Positions 1 through 8,930 of a stretch of DNA of 61,602 nt are shown piece by piece. The notes under the pieces are model-generated. The model was given only the letters and a program-made list of their open reading frames with translations. It had not been told where the DNA came from and did no database searches. Positions within the stretch are counted from its first letter, which is position 1; each line of letters starts with the position of its first letter. The DNA is from 13-1-40CM-64-14 sp036393975. GTDB lineage: Bacteria; Sysuimicrobiota; Sysuimicrobiia; Sysuimicrobiales; Kaftiobacteriaceae. The DNA lies in contig DASWFZ010000098.1 of NCBI GenBank assembly GCA_036393975.1, positions 1 to 61,602 of the forward strand. The letters are read 5' to 3'. The position numbers were made by a program, and so were the translations under genes.

Positions 1-1
1 C

Positions 2-817
2 TGGAAAAACATCGCGTCCCAACTCGCGTCCAATGCGGCGGGGCTCCTCGTCTACCTTTTCCTGGTCCCGCTGGCCCTGGTAGGAATGCGTCGATATCGC
101 TTCAGCCGGTTGTCCTGGCGAGGGATTCGATTTTCCTTTCGTGGGCGAGTGCGCGACTTTCTTAAACTCTTCCTCCGCGGCGCGATCTTCACGGGCCTCA
201 CGTTCGGTCTGTACACACCCTTCTTTCAGACGCAGCAACGGAAGTTCTTTTCCGAAAACACGTACTTCGGCAATGCGCGGTTTGCGTTTGACGGAAAGGG
301 CAGCGACCTGTTCGGGCGGCTTCTTCTCTGCTTGGTGGGGGTGGGGACGGCGTTCGGCGTCGCAGCGGTTGTCGCCGCGGCGACGGTGGGCCAGTTTCGA
401 TTCTCCCGCCTCTCTGGGCGGCCAGACGAGATGAGCCAGGTGGTAGTCGCAGCCCTCCCGGGGTTTGCGGTTGCCGTTCTCGTGGCGGTCGTGGTGGTGT
501 TCTGGTATCTGGCGTACCGCCACCGATACTACTGGAGTCATACGTCGTTCCAGGCAGCGCGATTTCGGTCTACGGTTACCGCCGGCAAGCTCCTGTGGCT
601 GTGGGTCAGCAACCTCCTCTTAATCATCGTTACCCTGGGAATCGCGATCCCCTGGGTGCTCGCCCGAAATGTTCGATTCAACTTAGCCAACATCACACTG
701 ATCGGATCGTTGGATCTATCGAGCGTTGTGCAAGAAGCGCAGCAGGCCGGGGCGGGGGCGGAGAGTTTGGCAGGAATGCTGAATATCGATTTTGCCGGTT
801 TCGATTTACCCTTCTAG
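2..817 (+). CDS. DUF898 (YjgN-like) membrane protein, 5'-truncated by the window
   Basis: The frame is open from the first base of the window, so the true start lies upstream. An internal ATG at 86 would cut a membrane segment in half. The protein is hydrophobic with several transmembrane helices and the alternating aromatic/basic loops of the DUF898/YjgN family, for example RYRFSRLSWRGIRFSFRG near the left edge and RFRSTVTAGKLLWLWVSN near the C terminus. The family has no established biochemical role. It is often found just upstream of an M48 protease, as here: the next gene starts 9 bases after the stop, so the two are probably co-transcribed. Family call fairly sure, function unknown. Confidence 0.75.
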   Translation, partial: WKNIASQLASNAAGLLVYLFLVPLALVGMRRYRFSRLSWRGIRFSFRGRVRDFLKLFLRGAIFTGLTFGLYTPFFQTQQRKFFSENTYFGNARFAFDGKGSDLFGRLLLCLVGVGTAFGVAAVVAAATVGQFRFSRLSGRPDEMSQVVVAALPGFAVAVLVAVVVVFWYLAYRHRYYWSHTSFQAARFRSTVTAGKLLWLWVSNLLLIIVTLGIAIPWVLARNVRFNLANITLIGSLDLSSVVQEAQQAGAGAESLAGMLNIDFAGFDLPF

Positions 818-826
818 ACCGATCCC

Positions 827-1927
827 ATGGCAGCGGATCCTAACCGAGAGTGGAGCGGCTGGTACTACGACGGCCGGACAGCGCAACGCACCCCCGTCGT
901 GGTCCATCTGCAGCGCGAGGGTCTCACACTCATCCCCCGCGAGGGAGCCTCACGCTGGTGGCGATTCGCCGATATCCGTCAGACTCAGGGCAACCACCCC
1001 GGCGAGCCGATTCGCTTCGAGCACGGCAGCGATCCCGCGGAAGTACTAATCGTCTCTGATGGGGCGATTCTCGCCGCGATTCGGGAAATCGCGCCCCCGC
1101 GTGCCATGCGGGTCCACGTCCCTACCCGACGGACTGTGTGGACGGTCGCGACGGTGGGGACGGTGGTTGCGATCGTCGTCGTGTGGTGGCTCCTGTATGC
1201 CTGGGGGATTCCGGCGCTAGCCGATGCCGTGGCCGCACGTCTTCCGGTGGCGTGGGAGGAACAACTGGGCGCCACCGTCACCGATACCGTCGCCCCCCTG
1301 GAGCGGCGGTGCTCGCGGCCAGCGCAGTATGCCGCCCTGAAAGACATCCTCGGGAGATTGACGGCGTCAGGACCGTCCGCAGCCTACCGGTACACCCTGA
1401 TTGTCACCACGGACGAAACCCCAAATGCGTTTGCGGCGCCGGGCGGCTTCGTCGTGGTGACCCGGGGTCTGCTCCGTGTGAGCGATCGTCCGGAAGAAGT
1501 CGCAGGCGTCATGGCCCACGAAATTCAACACGTCGTGCACCGCCATGGCACGAAGCTGCTGGTCCGCGAACTCTCTCTGCAAGCGCTGGTGAGCCTGGCA
1601 GCCGGCGATCTCCGCGGGCTGCGGTCCACGCTGGACGCGGCCCGCAGTCTGGGCGGCTTGCGCTACCGGCGTGCCGATGAGATGCTCGCGGATCACGACG
1701 CGGTCGGCCTGCTGGCGACCTCCCACGTCGATCCGCGCGGCTTGCAGCAGTTCTTCGAGAAGATCAAGCAGTCGTCCGCGATTCAGCTCCCCGCCTACCT
1801 GTCGACCCATCCCCCACTTGAGGAGCGCATCGCCGCCGTGAGCCGCCTCGTTGCATCGACCCCGGCCCAACCCATCCCTCTGTTGCCGGACTACCCCTGG
1901 ACCGAGATCACGCAGATCTGCCAGTAA
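827..1927 (+). CDS. M48 family zinc metallopeptidase, membrane-anchored
   Basis: 366 aa. Residues 1-100 form a soluble N-terminal region of the kind found in DUF898-linked M48 proteins. One transmembrane helix lies near residues 103-125, and the peptidase domain follows. The zinc-binding motif HEIQH is at residues 231-235, and the downstream segment RRADEMLADHDAVGLL supplies the expected third zinc ligand region (E in ADEM). 'STHPPLEERIAAV' near the C terminus is typical of M48B/C proteins. It lies 9 bases after the DUF898 gene, suggesting one operon acting on membrane or envelope proteins. A decayed copy of its last 16 codons recurs at 4187-4237. Confidence 0.85.
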   Translation: MAADPNREWSGWYYDGRTAQRTPVVVHLQREGLTLIPREGASRWWRFADIRQTQGNHPGEPIRFEHGSDPAEVLIVSDGAILAAIREIAPPRAMRVHVPTRRTVWTVATVGTVVAIVVVWWLLYAWGIPALADAVAARLPVAWEEQLGATVTDTVAPLERRCSRPAQYAALKDILGRLTASGPSAAYRYTLIVTTDETPNAFAAPGGFVVVTRGLLRVSDRPEEVAGVMAHEIQHVVHRHGTKLLVRELSLQALVSLAAGDLRGLRSTLDAARSLGGLRYRRADEMLADHDAVGLLATSHVDPRGLQQFFEKIKQSSAIQLPAYLSTHPPLEERIAAVSRLVASTPAQPIPLLPDYPWTEITQICQ

Positions 1928-2126
1928 AAAGGGCGTCCCGGAGCTCCTTCCCGAAGGAGTTATAGTCCCCGGTGAGCTAAACACCCCTATTGCCAATCCA
2001 CATATAGAGCCGAGCGTCCAAACTGACCGAGGGCACGGCGGCTGCTCCACGGTCTTCCTTTGACTCGTCATGCTCTTCTGAAATGAACGCCACTGGGGGA
2101 GTCAGGTTGACCGAAAGTCTATTCTG

Positions 2127-2155
2127 TTGACCTGCCCGAAGATTCTTGCTAGATG
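2127..2155 (+). promoter_or_regulatory. Possible promoter of the sialidase-like gene
   Basis: TTGACC (2127-2132), a 17-base spacer and TAGATG (2150-2155) resemble a sigma-70 promoter with a good -35 and a weak -10. Predicted transcription would begin about 50 bases before the ATG at 2214. A second TTGACC lies 20 bases upstream. Inference only. Confidence 0.35.
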
Positions 2156-2213
2156 GCAGAGGTTAGCCGGTCACATGAAAGAAAGTACATCGAGTGAAGA
2201 AAGGGGATTGCAG

Positions 2214-4055
2214 ATGAGAACGCGACGCCTTGTCTCGCTGATGATTCCCGTCTTCGTAGCGCTCTCCTCCGGAGCCTGGCCCGCCTCGGCCAGCCTGGAT
2301 CCGGGGGTGGGCAACATTCCGCAGGGGACGCAGAGCGACACCACCTACGCAGATAGCTTCGCGGCCAACCACGTCACGAACGTCGACGCAACGACGGGGC
2401 AGGTCAGCTGCTACCGCCCCGAGGTGGAATACTTGGTCAACAACGGACCAAACGACGGGTACAGCGGTGAGTCGCTGTGCTCTCGTGCCACGACCGGCGA
2501 GGACACGGGGGCTGGCGGTCCCTATCCGACGCAGGTCGGCAGCAATCCCGGTTACCCTGCCCCCAGCCCCAAACTGGTCAAGGACCACTCCGAATCGGAC
2601 ATCCGGGTCGACCCGACAAACCCGAAGCACCTGATCGGCTCGGTCAAGTGGATCGTGAGCCCCGAGGGCTACAACCACGTCCTCGGCTTTTACGAGTCCT
2701 TCGACGGCGGCATGACATGGCCGATCCAGGGACACATCCCCGGCTACGAGGGCTGGACCGACAACACCGACCCGGTCGGAGCCTTCGACGGGTTTGGCAA
2801 CTTCTACGAGCTCATCCTGCCCTACCAGTTCTTCTACAACAGCGATGGGTCACACAACTTCACCGTGGGTACGGTCCAGGAGCCCAACCCGGTCGTTCCG
2901 GCCGAGGTGATCTCGATCGCGGTCCGGCCCCATGGTTCCTCCACAGCCAGCCAGTGGATCACCACCCACGACGGCCATCCGGACTACGTGGCGACCTATG
3001 ACAGCAAGGGCAACGAACCGGACAAACAGTGGATCACGATCGACACCAACCCGCATAGCCCGCACTACAACCGGGTCTACGCGATGTGGGTCGACTTCCA
3101 CACCCTGACACCGGTGCCCTACGTGTCGTTCGCGGACGCGAACGCAGACGGGACCCACACCGACTGGTCGCCGCCGCAGGTGCTGCCTGTGACTCCGCAT
3201 CACCCCCAGGGCGTGACCTACCTACTGCCGCACGTGGACCCGACCGGCGCCGTCTACACCACCCTTACCAACTTCAACCCCAAAAAGGGCTTCTGCTGCG
3301 TCTCGATCTTCGTCGACAAGTCGACCGACGGGGGTGTGACCTGGTCGGTGGTCGGGACGGCGGTCGCCAGCGCGACGCCGCCGCCGTTGATCTATCCCAA
3401 CACTACCTTCCGGGATGGGATTGAGAATACGTTCGCTGTCGGAAATCAGCTCGACACCCAAGGCTTCTACCCGCTGTACGTGGCCTACGAGGACTTCAGC
3501 GCGGGTGTCGACAACGTGCTGCTGACAGCCTCCTACGACGGGGGCGCGACCTGGTCGAGCCCGATCCAGGTCAACGACAACCTGAGTCCGGTGGACGAGT
3601 TCCAGCCGAACCTGGCAGTCGCCGCGAACGGGACGGTGAGCGTCAACTTTTACGACCGGCGTCTCGCCTGCCCGGTCGCCGGAACGCTAGAGGCGGCCAA
3701 CGCGGGGCTGGCGCGGGATCAGGTGAACCCGCACTACAGCGGAGCCCTGCCGCCCTACGGCGCGACCAACTACTGCGTCAACGCCAGCATCCAGTTCTAT
3801 GGCCCTATGCTCAACCCGAAGGGCCACAACATCCGGCTCACGGCGCACACCTGGGATCCCCAGCTCAACGCCCCGCACCCCGCGAATGCTTTCAACAACG
3901 GCTACACTTTCATCGGCGACTACTTCGGCAACGACATCGGCCCGGGCGAGCACGGTAACTACATCGACTACTCGACCTTCACTAGCACCTATAACGATGG
4001 CACTAACCCGGAAAACCGGCAGCAACAGGTGGTGGCCACGGTGGCTGTACCGTAG
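2214..4055 (+). CDS. Secreted sialidase-like / BNR-repeat beta-propeller protein
   Basis: 613 aa from ATG 2214, which follows an AAGGGG ribosome site and begins directly with a signal peptide (MRTRRLVSLMIPVFVALSSG, cleavage near ASA-S). The longer frame from 2127 adds 29 residues without a signal sequence. Three Asp-box motifs (S/T-x-D-x-G-x-T-W) are visible: FDGGMTW, STDGGVTW and SYDGGATW. These mark the six-bladed sialidase fold. The protein is rich in aromatic residues, as in carbohydrate-binding proteins. Catalytic arginines of true sialidases cannot be assigned by eye, so enzyme activity is uncertain. The gene sits between the M48 gene and a decayed M48 tail, as if inserted there. Confidence 0.7.
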   Translation: MRTRRLVSLMIPVFVALSSGAWPASASLDPGVGNIPQGTQSDTTYADSFAANHVTNVDATTGQVSCYRPEVEYLVNNGPNDGYSGESLCSRATTGEDTGAGGPYPTQVGSNPGYPAPSPKLVKDHSESDIRVDPTNPKHLIGSVKWIVSPEGYNHVLGFYESFDGGMTWPIQGHIPGYEGWTDNTDPVGAFDGFGNFYELILPYQFFYNSDGSHNFTVGTVQEPNPVVPAEVISIAVRPHGSSTASQWITTHDGHPDYVATYDSKGNEPDKQWITIDTNPHSPHYNRVYAMWVDFHTLTPVPYVSFADANADGTHTDWSPPQVLPVTPHHPQGVTYLLPHVDPTGAVYTTLTNFNPKKGFCCVSIFVDKSTDGGVTWSVVGTAVASATPPPLIYPNTTFRDGIENTFAVGNQLDTQGFYPLYVAYEDFSAGVDNVLLTASYDGGATWSSPIQVNDNLSPVDEFQPNLAVAANGTVSVNFYDRRLACPVAGTLEAANAGLARDQVNPHYSGALPPYGATNYCVNASIQFYGPMLNPKGHNIRLTAHTWDPQLNAPHPANAFNNGYTFIGDYFGNDIGPGEHGNYIDYSTFTSTYNDGTNPENRQQQVVATVAVP

Positions 4056-4110
4056 CCGACTGACAGACGGAATCAGCCGCAGGCGTTCGGCGGATAGCTT
4101 GTGTCGCGGA

Positions 4111-4139
4111 TCGGCGCCACCGGGCCCTGGTGGCGCCGA
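4111..4139 (+). terminator. Strong hairpin after the sialidase-like gene
   Basis: An 11-bp perfect stem (TCGGCGCCACC / GGTGGCGCCGA) encloses a 7-base loop, 55 bases after the stop codon. No T tract follows, so it may stop transcription only weakly or protect the mRNA 3' end. It lies between converging genes. Confidence 0.5.
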
Positions 4140-4186
4140 ATCAGATCCACCTATCAGGTGACGGGCGAAGGACCCGCCGATCTGTT

Positions 4187-4237
4187 CCTCTGTTGTCGTA
4201 CTATCCCTGGGCCGAGATCACGCAGGTCTGCCAATGA
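4187..4237 (+). pseudogene. Remnant of the 3' end of a second M48 peptidase gene
   Basis: The 51 bases read PLLSYYPWAEITQVCQ-stop, against PLLPDYPWTEITQICQ-stop at the end of the M48 gene (1879-1927). Most DNA differences are silent or conservative, so this was once coding sequence in the same orientation. Nothing upstream of it is recognisable as M48. I read it as the tail of a duplicated M48 gene left behind when the sialidase-like gene entered, or after a deletion. Confidence 0.6.
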
Positions 4238-4285
4238 GAGACGTTCGGGCGTCCCTCACGCCGCGGTGAGCCAGTAACTCAGTCT

Positions 4286-5431
4286 TCAATCCCCATCACT
4301 GAAGTAGACGCCGATACAGCCGTTCGGGCAGCTGAAGCTGCCGGTGGTGCTGCCCGGCGGCAGCGGCACGAAGACATGGTTATTTGCTCGATTCGCCGCG
4401 ACCGAGTGAACGCCGTGCGACCCCGTGGGGACGGTGCCGAGCAGCATATTCGTCGCGGCGTCGATAATGCCCAGGACCGGCCCCGGCGTATTGTTTCGCG
4501 CGGCCAGATAGTAATTGCCATCACCCGGGTTGAACCAGACCTGGTCGGAGCCACCCACCAGCGTGGTCGAAGCCACGATCGCGCCCGTCCGCGCATTCAC
4601 GACCAGCGTTTCCTGCGTCTGGCACCCGACGATGAGGTGCTGGTGAGGTGTGAGAGCCAGGCCCCCGCCCTCACAGGTGCCGATATGGAGCTTATTCGTG
4701 ACTGTCCTCGTCCGGGGATCGATCTGCGCAATGTAGCTATCGCCACCGGTGTTGGGAACGTTTAAGTAGAACCGGCGGGTCGCCGGATCCCAGACCGACT
4801 GCTCCAGACCGTTGTCCGCATCGGCAAACACGAGCGTCCCGAGGACCGTACGGGTGTCGGTCGAGATGAAGGTCAGGTAAGGGGGGGTGTCGGCGTCGTT
4901 TGCCACCACCAGGATGTGATCATCCGGATCAAAAGCCATCTCGTCGGCGCGCGCCTGGCCGCCCGTGGAGATGGTGGCCACAATCTCAGGTGGAGTGGCC
5001 TTGAGGTCGATGACCTTAACGGTGCTGCACGGCGGGGCGGAGCACACTGGATTGTTACTCGGCCCGTCACCCACCCACAGCTCATGGAGGCTGTGGATGA
5101 CGAGGATCCCGTTGGGACCCGAGGTGTCATTGTTCCCCGAGAAGCCGACAAAGTGACCGTGGGCCAGCGTCTGGACGAAAGTGTCAGTTCGCGCATCGAT
5201 GACGTCGATCTGCTTGTTGGTCCGATCGGCTAGGTAGTAGGTCTGGGACGGTTCATCGACCCAGCTGATATCGAACCTTTGCACTTTTTCGCTGTTGGGC
5301 AACTTGATTACGGCTTTCAGCCCGAAGTTCTTGACGCTGTCCGCGTCGCCAGCGCGGCCTGGTCCGGCACTAACGAGAAAGGCAGTGATGACAAGAACCA
5401 CACACAGTGCGAGAGAGCAATTCCGCATCAT
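4286..5431 (-). CDS. Secreted YncE-like beta-propeller protein
   Basis: 381 aa with a signal peptide (MMRNCSLALCVVLVITAFLV, cleavage near GRA-G). Repeats of about 40-45 residues follow, carrying YVTN/NHL-type phrases such as DVIDARTDTFVQTL, TFISTDTRTVLGTLV, AQIDPRTRTVTNKL, LVVNARTGAIVAS and GIIDAATNMLLGTV. These indicate a seven-bladed propeller of the YncE/lactonase-like superfamily. Several cysteines (CSAPPC, CPNGC) suggest disulphides outside the cytoplasm. A GGGGGAGG ribosome site precedes the double ATG at 5431/5428. It is convergent with the sialidase-like gene. Substrate or partner unknown. Confidence 0.7.
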   Translation of the reverse strand: MMRNCSLALCVVLVITAFLVSAGPGRAGDADSVKNFGLKAVIKLPNSEKVQRFDISWVDEPSQTYYLADRTNKQIDVIDARTDTFVQTLAHGHFVGFSGNNDTSGPNGILVIHSLHELWVGDGPSNNPVCSAPPCSTVKVIDLKATPPEIVATISTGGQARADEMAFDPDDHILVVANDADTPPYLTFISTDTRTVLGTLVFADADNGLEQSVWDPATRRFYLNVPNTGGDSYIAQIDPRTRTVTNKLHIGTCEGGGLALTPHQHLIVGCQTQETLVVNARTGAIVASTTLVGGSDQVWFNPGDGNYYLAARNNTPGPVLGIIDAATNMLLGTVPTGSHGVHSVAANRANNHVFVPLPPGSTTGSFSCPNGCIGVYFSDGD

Positions 5432-6132
5432 GGCAAAACCTCCCCCAAGGCTAGAATGACTGTGGCACTAATCGCCCTATTGTGTGCACACCCGGACGTT
5501 TTGGCTTGTTCTCGTGGTGCGTGCTATATCCTGCACACCGCACGTCGTTCCCATGGACACGCAAGGGACGGCGACCCACGCAACGTCCGTCGTGTGGAAC
5601 CCGTCGGGCGACGCTGCGGCGAGGGACGAATGGGCCCCAGCGTCCGGAGAGGACCGGAAAAATTGCCGCTGTCCTGGCGGAGACGAACCAAGAAACCATA
5701 GTGTTGCGAGGCCCAAGCGTTAGGCGTGGGTTTCCTTTTGTTAGAATCAATGTTACTCGGCGATTGCAACCAAGGGGCCCGCGGTTTCTAGCAAGCCCTG
5801 ATGCTCTTCAAACAACATCACCTCTACGCAATTACTCTCGAATGCCCTAATTGAGGTATTTTTGGACGAGAATGTTGCCCGGCCCGAAGTGTACCACCCA
5901 CCTCGATCTACCTGACACGGGAATCGTAAAGGAAGCTAGCGAGCCAGGATCAATCCGCAATGCGCCTAGCCTCGACGCTGAGCCGATAGCATCCGCCTGA
6001 ATGCCCTTACGGGGCACACTCCGCAAGCGTCAGGGAAAGCAGAGACTTACGAGGCATGATGACGCCGGTGGTAATGCGTGAGCGGCTTGCGATGTGCAAC
6101 AAATCTGACCCAAGTCAGCTGGGGGTGGTTCC
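5432..6132. other. Non-coding gap of about 700 bases
   Basis: Both strands have several open frames of 60-140 codons here, but none has a convincing ribosome site, domain or codon pattern, and they overlap one another. No tRNA, long repeat or recognisable regulatory element is visible. The left part must hold the promoter of the beta-propeller gene. Confidence 0.5.
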
Positions 6133-6882
6133 CTACTTCACCCCGATCTTTTTCGCGACTGTGGGGTTGAGCGCGTAGACGCCCACCACCTCGCCTCTGG
6201 CGACCACATGGCCCTGCATGGCCTTTAACACATCGGGGCCGGTGAACTTTCCCGAGAGCCCGAGGTGCGGCACGTTCAGCGCGTACACAGCGAAGTGGTA
6301 ATGATGGGGGATCGCATCGTTCCACGGCGGGCACGGACCGTCATAACCACCATAATCTCCTGCCATCTGAGCATCGCCGGCAAACCAGTTGGTGTAGTCG
6401 TTCACTCCGCGAACCCCGTACTGCGCGGGACCCGGCGCTTTGCCGCGGGGGGTGACCCCGTCGGAGTCAGCCCCAGGGGGCAACGCGGTTACGCTTGCCG
6501 GAATGTCGACGAGAATCCAGTGGTAGAAGGAGACGCGCTTTACGCTGGCGGGAACGACCTTGCCCTCCTTATTCACGTTCTCCCCTGAAGATGGGACGTC
6601 GGGATCGAACATCACGATCGCGTAGGATGCCGTTCCGGCCGGCCCTTTCGACCACTGGATCGCCGGACTCTTGTTGAGACCCAACGCCACATGTCCTGTC
6701 TTGGCGGGAATGCAAAATGCGAAGTCGCGTGGGATAGCCTTGCCCGGAGTGATCCCACGTACGGTCACTTTGAGAGACGCTACTCCTGCCGCAGTCACCA
6801 TCGTCTCCCCCGCCCATAGCACAAGACTAAAAATGGCCACCAGGGCCACACCCTGCGATGTCCAGTTCTTTTGCGGCAACAT
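6133..6882 (-). CDS. YbhB/YbcL-type PEBP (Raf kinase inhibitor-like) protein, exported
   Basis: 249 aa from ATG 6882, which has a GGAGGAG ribosome site. A start 16 codons upstream lacks one. Residues 1-32 form a signal peptide. The phosphatidylethanolamine-binding fold is shown by DPD at 93-95 in VMFDPDVPSS, HW at 121-122 in the FYHWILVDIP segment, and the late segment YDGPCPPWNDAIPHHYHFAVYAL that holds the ligand-binding HxYxF element. Bacterial members bind small anionic ligands, but their physiological role is unclear. It is a single gene with its back to the tRNA-Arg. Confidence 0.85.
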   Translation of the reverse strand: MLPQKNWTSQGVALVAIFSLVLWAGETMVTAAGVASLKVTVRGITPGKAIPRDFAFCIPAKTGHVALGLNKSPAIQWSKGPAGTASYAIVMFDPDVPSSGENVNKEGKVVPASVKRVSFYHWILVDIPASVTALPPGADSDGVTPRGKAPGPAQYGVRGVNDYTNWFAGDAQMAGDYGGYDGPCPPWNDAIPHHYHFAVYALNVPHLGLSGKFTGPDVLKAMQGHVVARGEVVGVYALNPTVAKKIGVK

Positions 6883-7073
6883 GGCCGACTCTCCTCCTCC
6901 GAGAGCACCGTTCGAGCGCGTAGCCTGCAAGCGCCAGCGGGTGGGGCAACGCCTACGGTGAACAATTTCCCCGATCAGTACTTCACGACACGCGCCCCAA
7001 TCCCCGCTCTCGGTAACCGGGCCCGGGCGTTTTGCCCGACGTCGCGGTGGTTTTTGCTAGAATGAGTCCTGCG

Positions 7074-7149
7074 GGGCCCGTAGCTCAGTGGACAGAGCAG
7101 GGGACTCCTAAGCCTCTGGTCGGGGGTTCGATTCCCTCCGGGCCCGCCA
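7074..7149 (+). tRNA. tRNA-Arg (anticodon CCT), host gene of the integration site
   Basis: It folds as a full cloverleaf: acceptor GGGCCCG/CGGGCCC with discriminator G and encoded CCA, D stem GCTC/GAGC, anticodon loop CTCCTAA (anticodon CCT, for AGG codons), and T arm GGGGG-TTCGATT-CCCTC. The anticodon stem has one A-G mismatch next to the loop and a G-T pair. A TAGAAT -10 lies at 7058-7063. The 3' part from the anticodon loop (7105) to CCA is repeated at 17788, 25455 and 28429, so this gene acts as the left attachment site of stacked integrative elements. Confidence 0.93.
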
Positions 7150-7266
7150 AATCTATCACGGGTTTCGGCGCTCCCGTCTCTCCGAACGGCTTCGTTTTGG
7201 GGCGCAGGGATGTTGCGAGGAGACGAATCCACCGCCAGAAGCCGAGAGCATGGGTGGCGGCAGAAT

Positions 7267-8490
7267 CTAGTAGTAGCGGGAGTCTTCGACAGTCTCGGCG
7301 ACAAGCCGGCCGTGGCTAATTACGTAGCGGGGAGGACGATGTACGCGGAGTGCCTCATGGACTGTGTCCCCCTGGAGGACTACCAGGTGGGCGACCCTGC
7401 CGACCGCCACACCGTAGTCGCGGAGTCCCAGCATCTGTGCCGGCAGGTCCGTGATCATGTCGAAAAGCATATCCATCTGCGCAAAGGTCGGTGTCCCGAG
7501 GATGTGCGAGGCAAGAAACGCAACCTCGATCAGATTGTGCTGCCCGTAAGGGTAGTAGGCATCCACGATGTCGTCCTGCCCCAAAGCCACGGGGATGCCC
7601 GCTTCCACAAGTTCCTTGACTCTAAGGTGGTGAGACCCGGTGTGCGGGTTGGTGACGAACCGCATCCCAGCCCGTTGGACAAGAGCAATCAGCCGTCTGA
7701 AATATGGCTCCGGGTATACCGCCATCGCGCGTGCGTGACAGGCAGTGATTCTCCCCAGCCAACCTATCCGGATCGCCGCCTCAGCCAGCATCTGTGTCGT
7801 TCGCAGTCCTGGGTCGCCTGCATCGTCGACGAGCATGGCCACGTCACGATCGTACGTCTTCGCGAGGCCAAGCATGCGTTCGACGTGCTCCTGCGCCTCG
7901 GAGTCAGTGTGCTCAGTCCACGGTATACCGCCGACCACGTCGGCCCCCAGCTCGACCGCCTCGCGCACGTAGTCTTCGGCCCCAGGGTCGCGGAGCAGCC
8001 CATCCTGCGGGAACGCTACGACGCGCACGTCCACGATCCCGCGCAGTTCATCCCGTAGCCGCAGTAGGGCCTTGACGGCTTCAAGACGCGCACGGGTGTC
8101 TGTATCGGCGAATGCCTGCACGTGCGTCACGCCGTGTTTCAGCCCATCGAGAATAGCCCGACGGGCGTTCTCGTAGATCCAGGATTCTTGGTACTTCTCC
8201 TTTAGGGACGAGGCCAGTTCAATCGCCATCATGGCCTCTCCCTTTCCGCCCGCCGTGTACCGTCGGACGGCCTGGTCGCCGATCATTGGAAGCGTATACA
8301 CCTTACAGAGGTGGAGGTGCGCATCGACGAACGAACCGGTGAGAAGGTTGCCGTCCCCTTCGAGTTCCTTCCGGCCCTGCAAGGGTTCTGGTGAGATGGC
8401 CGCGATACGCCCCTCGCGGACGCCGACATTCACGACGCCGTCGGGATGACGCCTGAGCCGGACCCCCTGGACAACCAGATCGTGCTCCAA
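7267..8490 (-). CDS. Amidohydrolase of the cytosine deaminase-like group
   Basis: 407 aa; the start is TTG 8490 after GAGGTAGG. Metal-binding HLH is at residues 58-60 (VDAHLH). 'TACHARAM' holds the next metal histidine, 'TNPHTGSHH' a further histidine-rich segment, and 'GQDDIVDAYYPYG' the catalytic aspartate in the form typical of cytosine deaminase and its relatives. The C-terminal sandwich ends with VGRVAHLVVLQGDTVHEAL. Such enzymes remove amino groups or open cyclic amides. With the lyase, the cyclase-family enzyme and a peptide-type importer nearby, I infer hydrolysis of an imported cyclic nitrogen compound; the exact substrate is unknown. Divergent from the GntR gene. Confidence 0.8.
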   Translation of the reverse strand: MEHDLVVQGVRLRRHPDGVVNVGVREGRIAAISPEPLQGRKELEGDGNLLTGSFVDAHLHLCKVYTLPMIGDQAVRRYTAGGKGEAMMAIELASSLKEKYQESWIYENARRAILDGLKHGVTHVQAFADTDTRARLEAVKALLRLRDELRGIVDVRVVAFPQDGLLRDPGAEDYVREAVELGADVVGGIPWTEHTDSEAQEHVERMLGLAKTYDRDVAMLVDDAGDPGLRTTQMLAEAAIRIGWLGRITACHARAMAVYPEPYFRRLIALVQRAGMRFVTNPHTGSHHLRVKELVEAGIPVALGQDDIVDAYYPYGQHNLIEVAFLASHILGTPTFAQMDMLFDMITDLPAQMLGLRDYGVAVGRVAHLVVLQGDTVHEALRVHRPPRYVISHGRLVAETVEDSRYY

Positions 8491-8573
8491 CGCACCTACC
8501 TCGTCTGCTAAGCGCGATCTAGGATACGAACAGCCGCGAGCGCCGATCCCGTGGCCGCACGATCCTGCCCCTT

Positions 8574-8770
8574 TCAGGTGTCCGCGACGCTATAGGCGTA
8601 GTCAACGATGCTTCGACCACAGTGAGGATCTTCCCGTCCTCCACGCACGATGCCTCCATCGATAACGACTGTCCGGGACGTGCACGGGTGCGCGCTGTGG
8701 GGAACCGCGATGACCAGATTGGCCGGCTCCCTTCTCTCGATCGACCCCACTTGCTCGCATGCCAGGTCGA
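8574..8770 (-). pseudogene. Possible C-terminal remnant of another amidohydrolase
   Basis: The reverse strand reads IERREPANLVIAVPHS followed by SRTVVIDGGIVRGGRE. This resembles the C-terminal beta-sandwich of amidohydrolases (pattern G-x-PAxLVV ... V-x-DGxxV). No catalytic part precedes it, because the frame runs out into the GntR promoter region. It lies just upstream of the intact amidohydrolase. Could also be chance. Confidence 0.3.
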
Positions 8771-8832
8771 GTCCTCGACCGAAAAGGCGCTTCCGCCCCT
8801 GTGAACGGTGGCCGTCCAGGTTCGTTTTCAGC

Positions 8833-8867
8833 TTGACATGCTGGGACAAACCGTAGTATAGGATACT
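8833..8867 (+). promoter_or_regulatory. Promoter with overlapping palindrome, probable GntR autoregulatory operator
   Basis: TTGACA (8833-8838) is separated by 18 bases from TATAGG (8857-8862). The inverted repeat AGTAT-AGG-ATACT (8855-8867) sits on the -10, and its GT...AC arms fit the GT/AC rule of GntR/HutC operators. A further TAGGAT/ATCCTA inverted pair spans 8860-8885. Transcription would start near 8869, which favours the GTG at 8931 as the start of the regulator. Confidence 0.6.
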
Positions 8868-8930
8868 CAGTACCCTAAGAATCCTATGCTGGATGGTAAT
8901 CCATGCTCCACTGTGGGTCGGAGACCTAGG

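Noticed and set aside
5451..5850. Overlapping small frames on both strands in the 5.4-6.1 kb gap
   Set aside because: Mutually overlapping, no ribosome sites and arbitrary composition; they do not resemble proteins I know.
8886..8930. ATG 8886 as the start of the GntR regulator
   Set aside because: It lies about 17 bases after the predicted transcription start with no ribosome site; GTG 8931 has GGAG at proper spacing.
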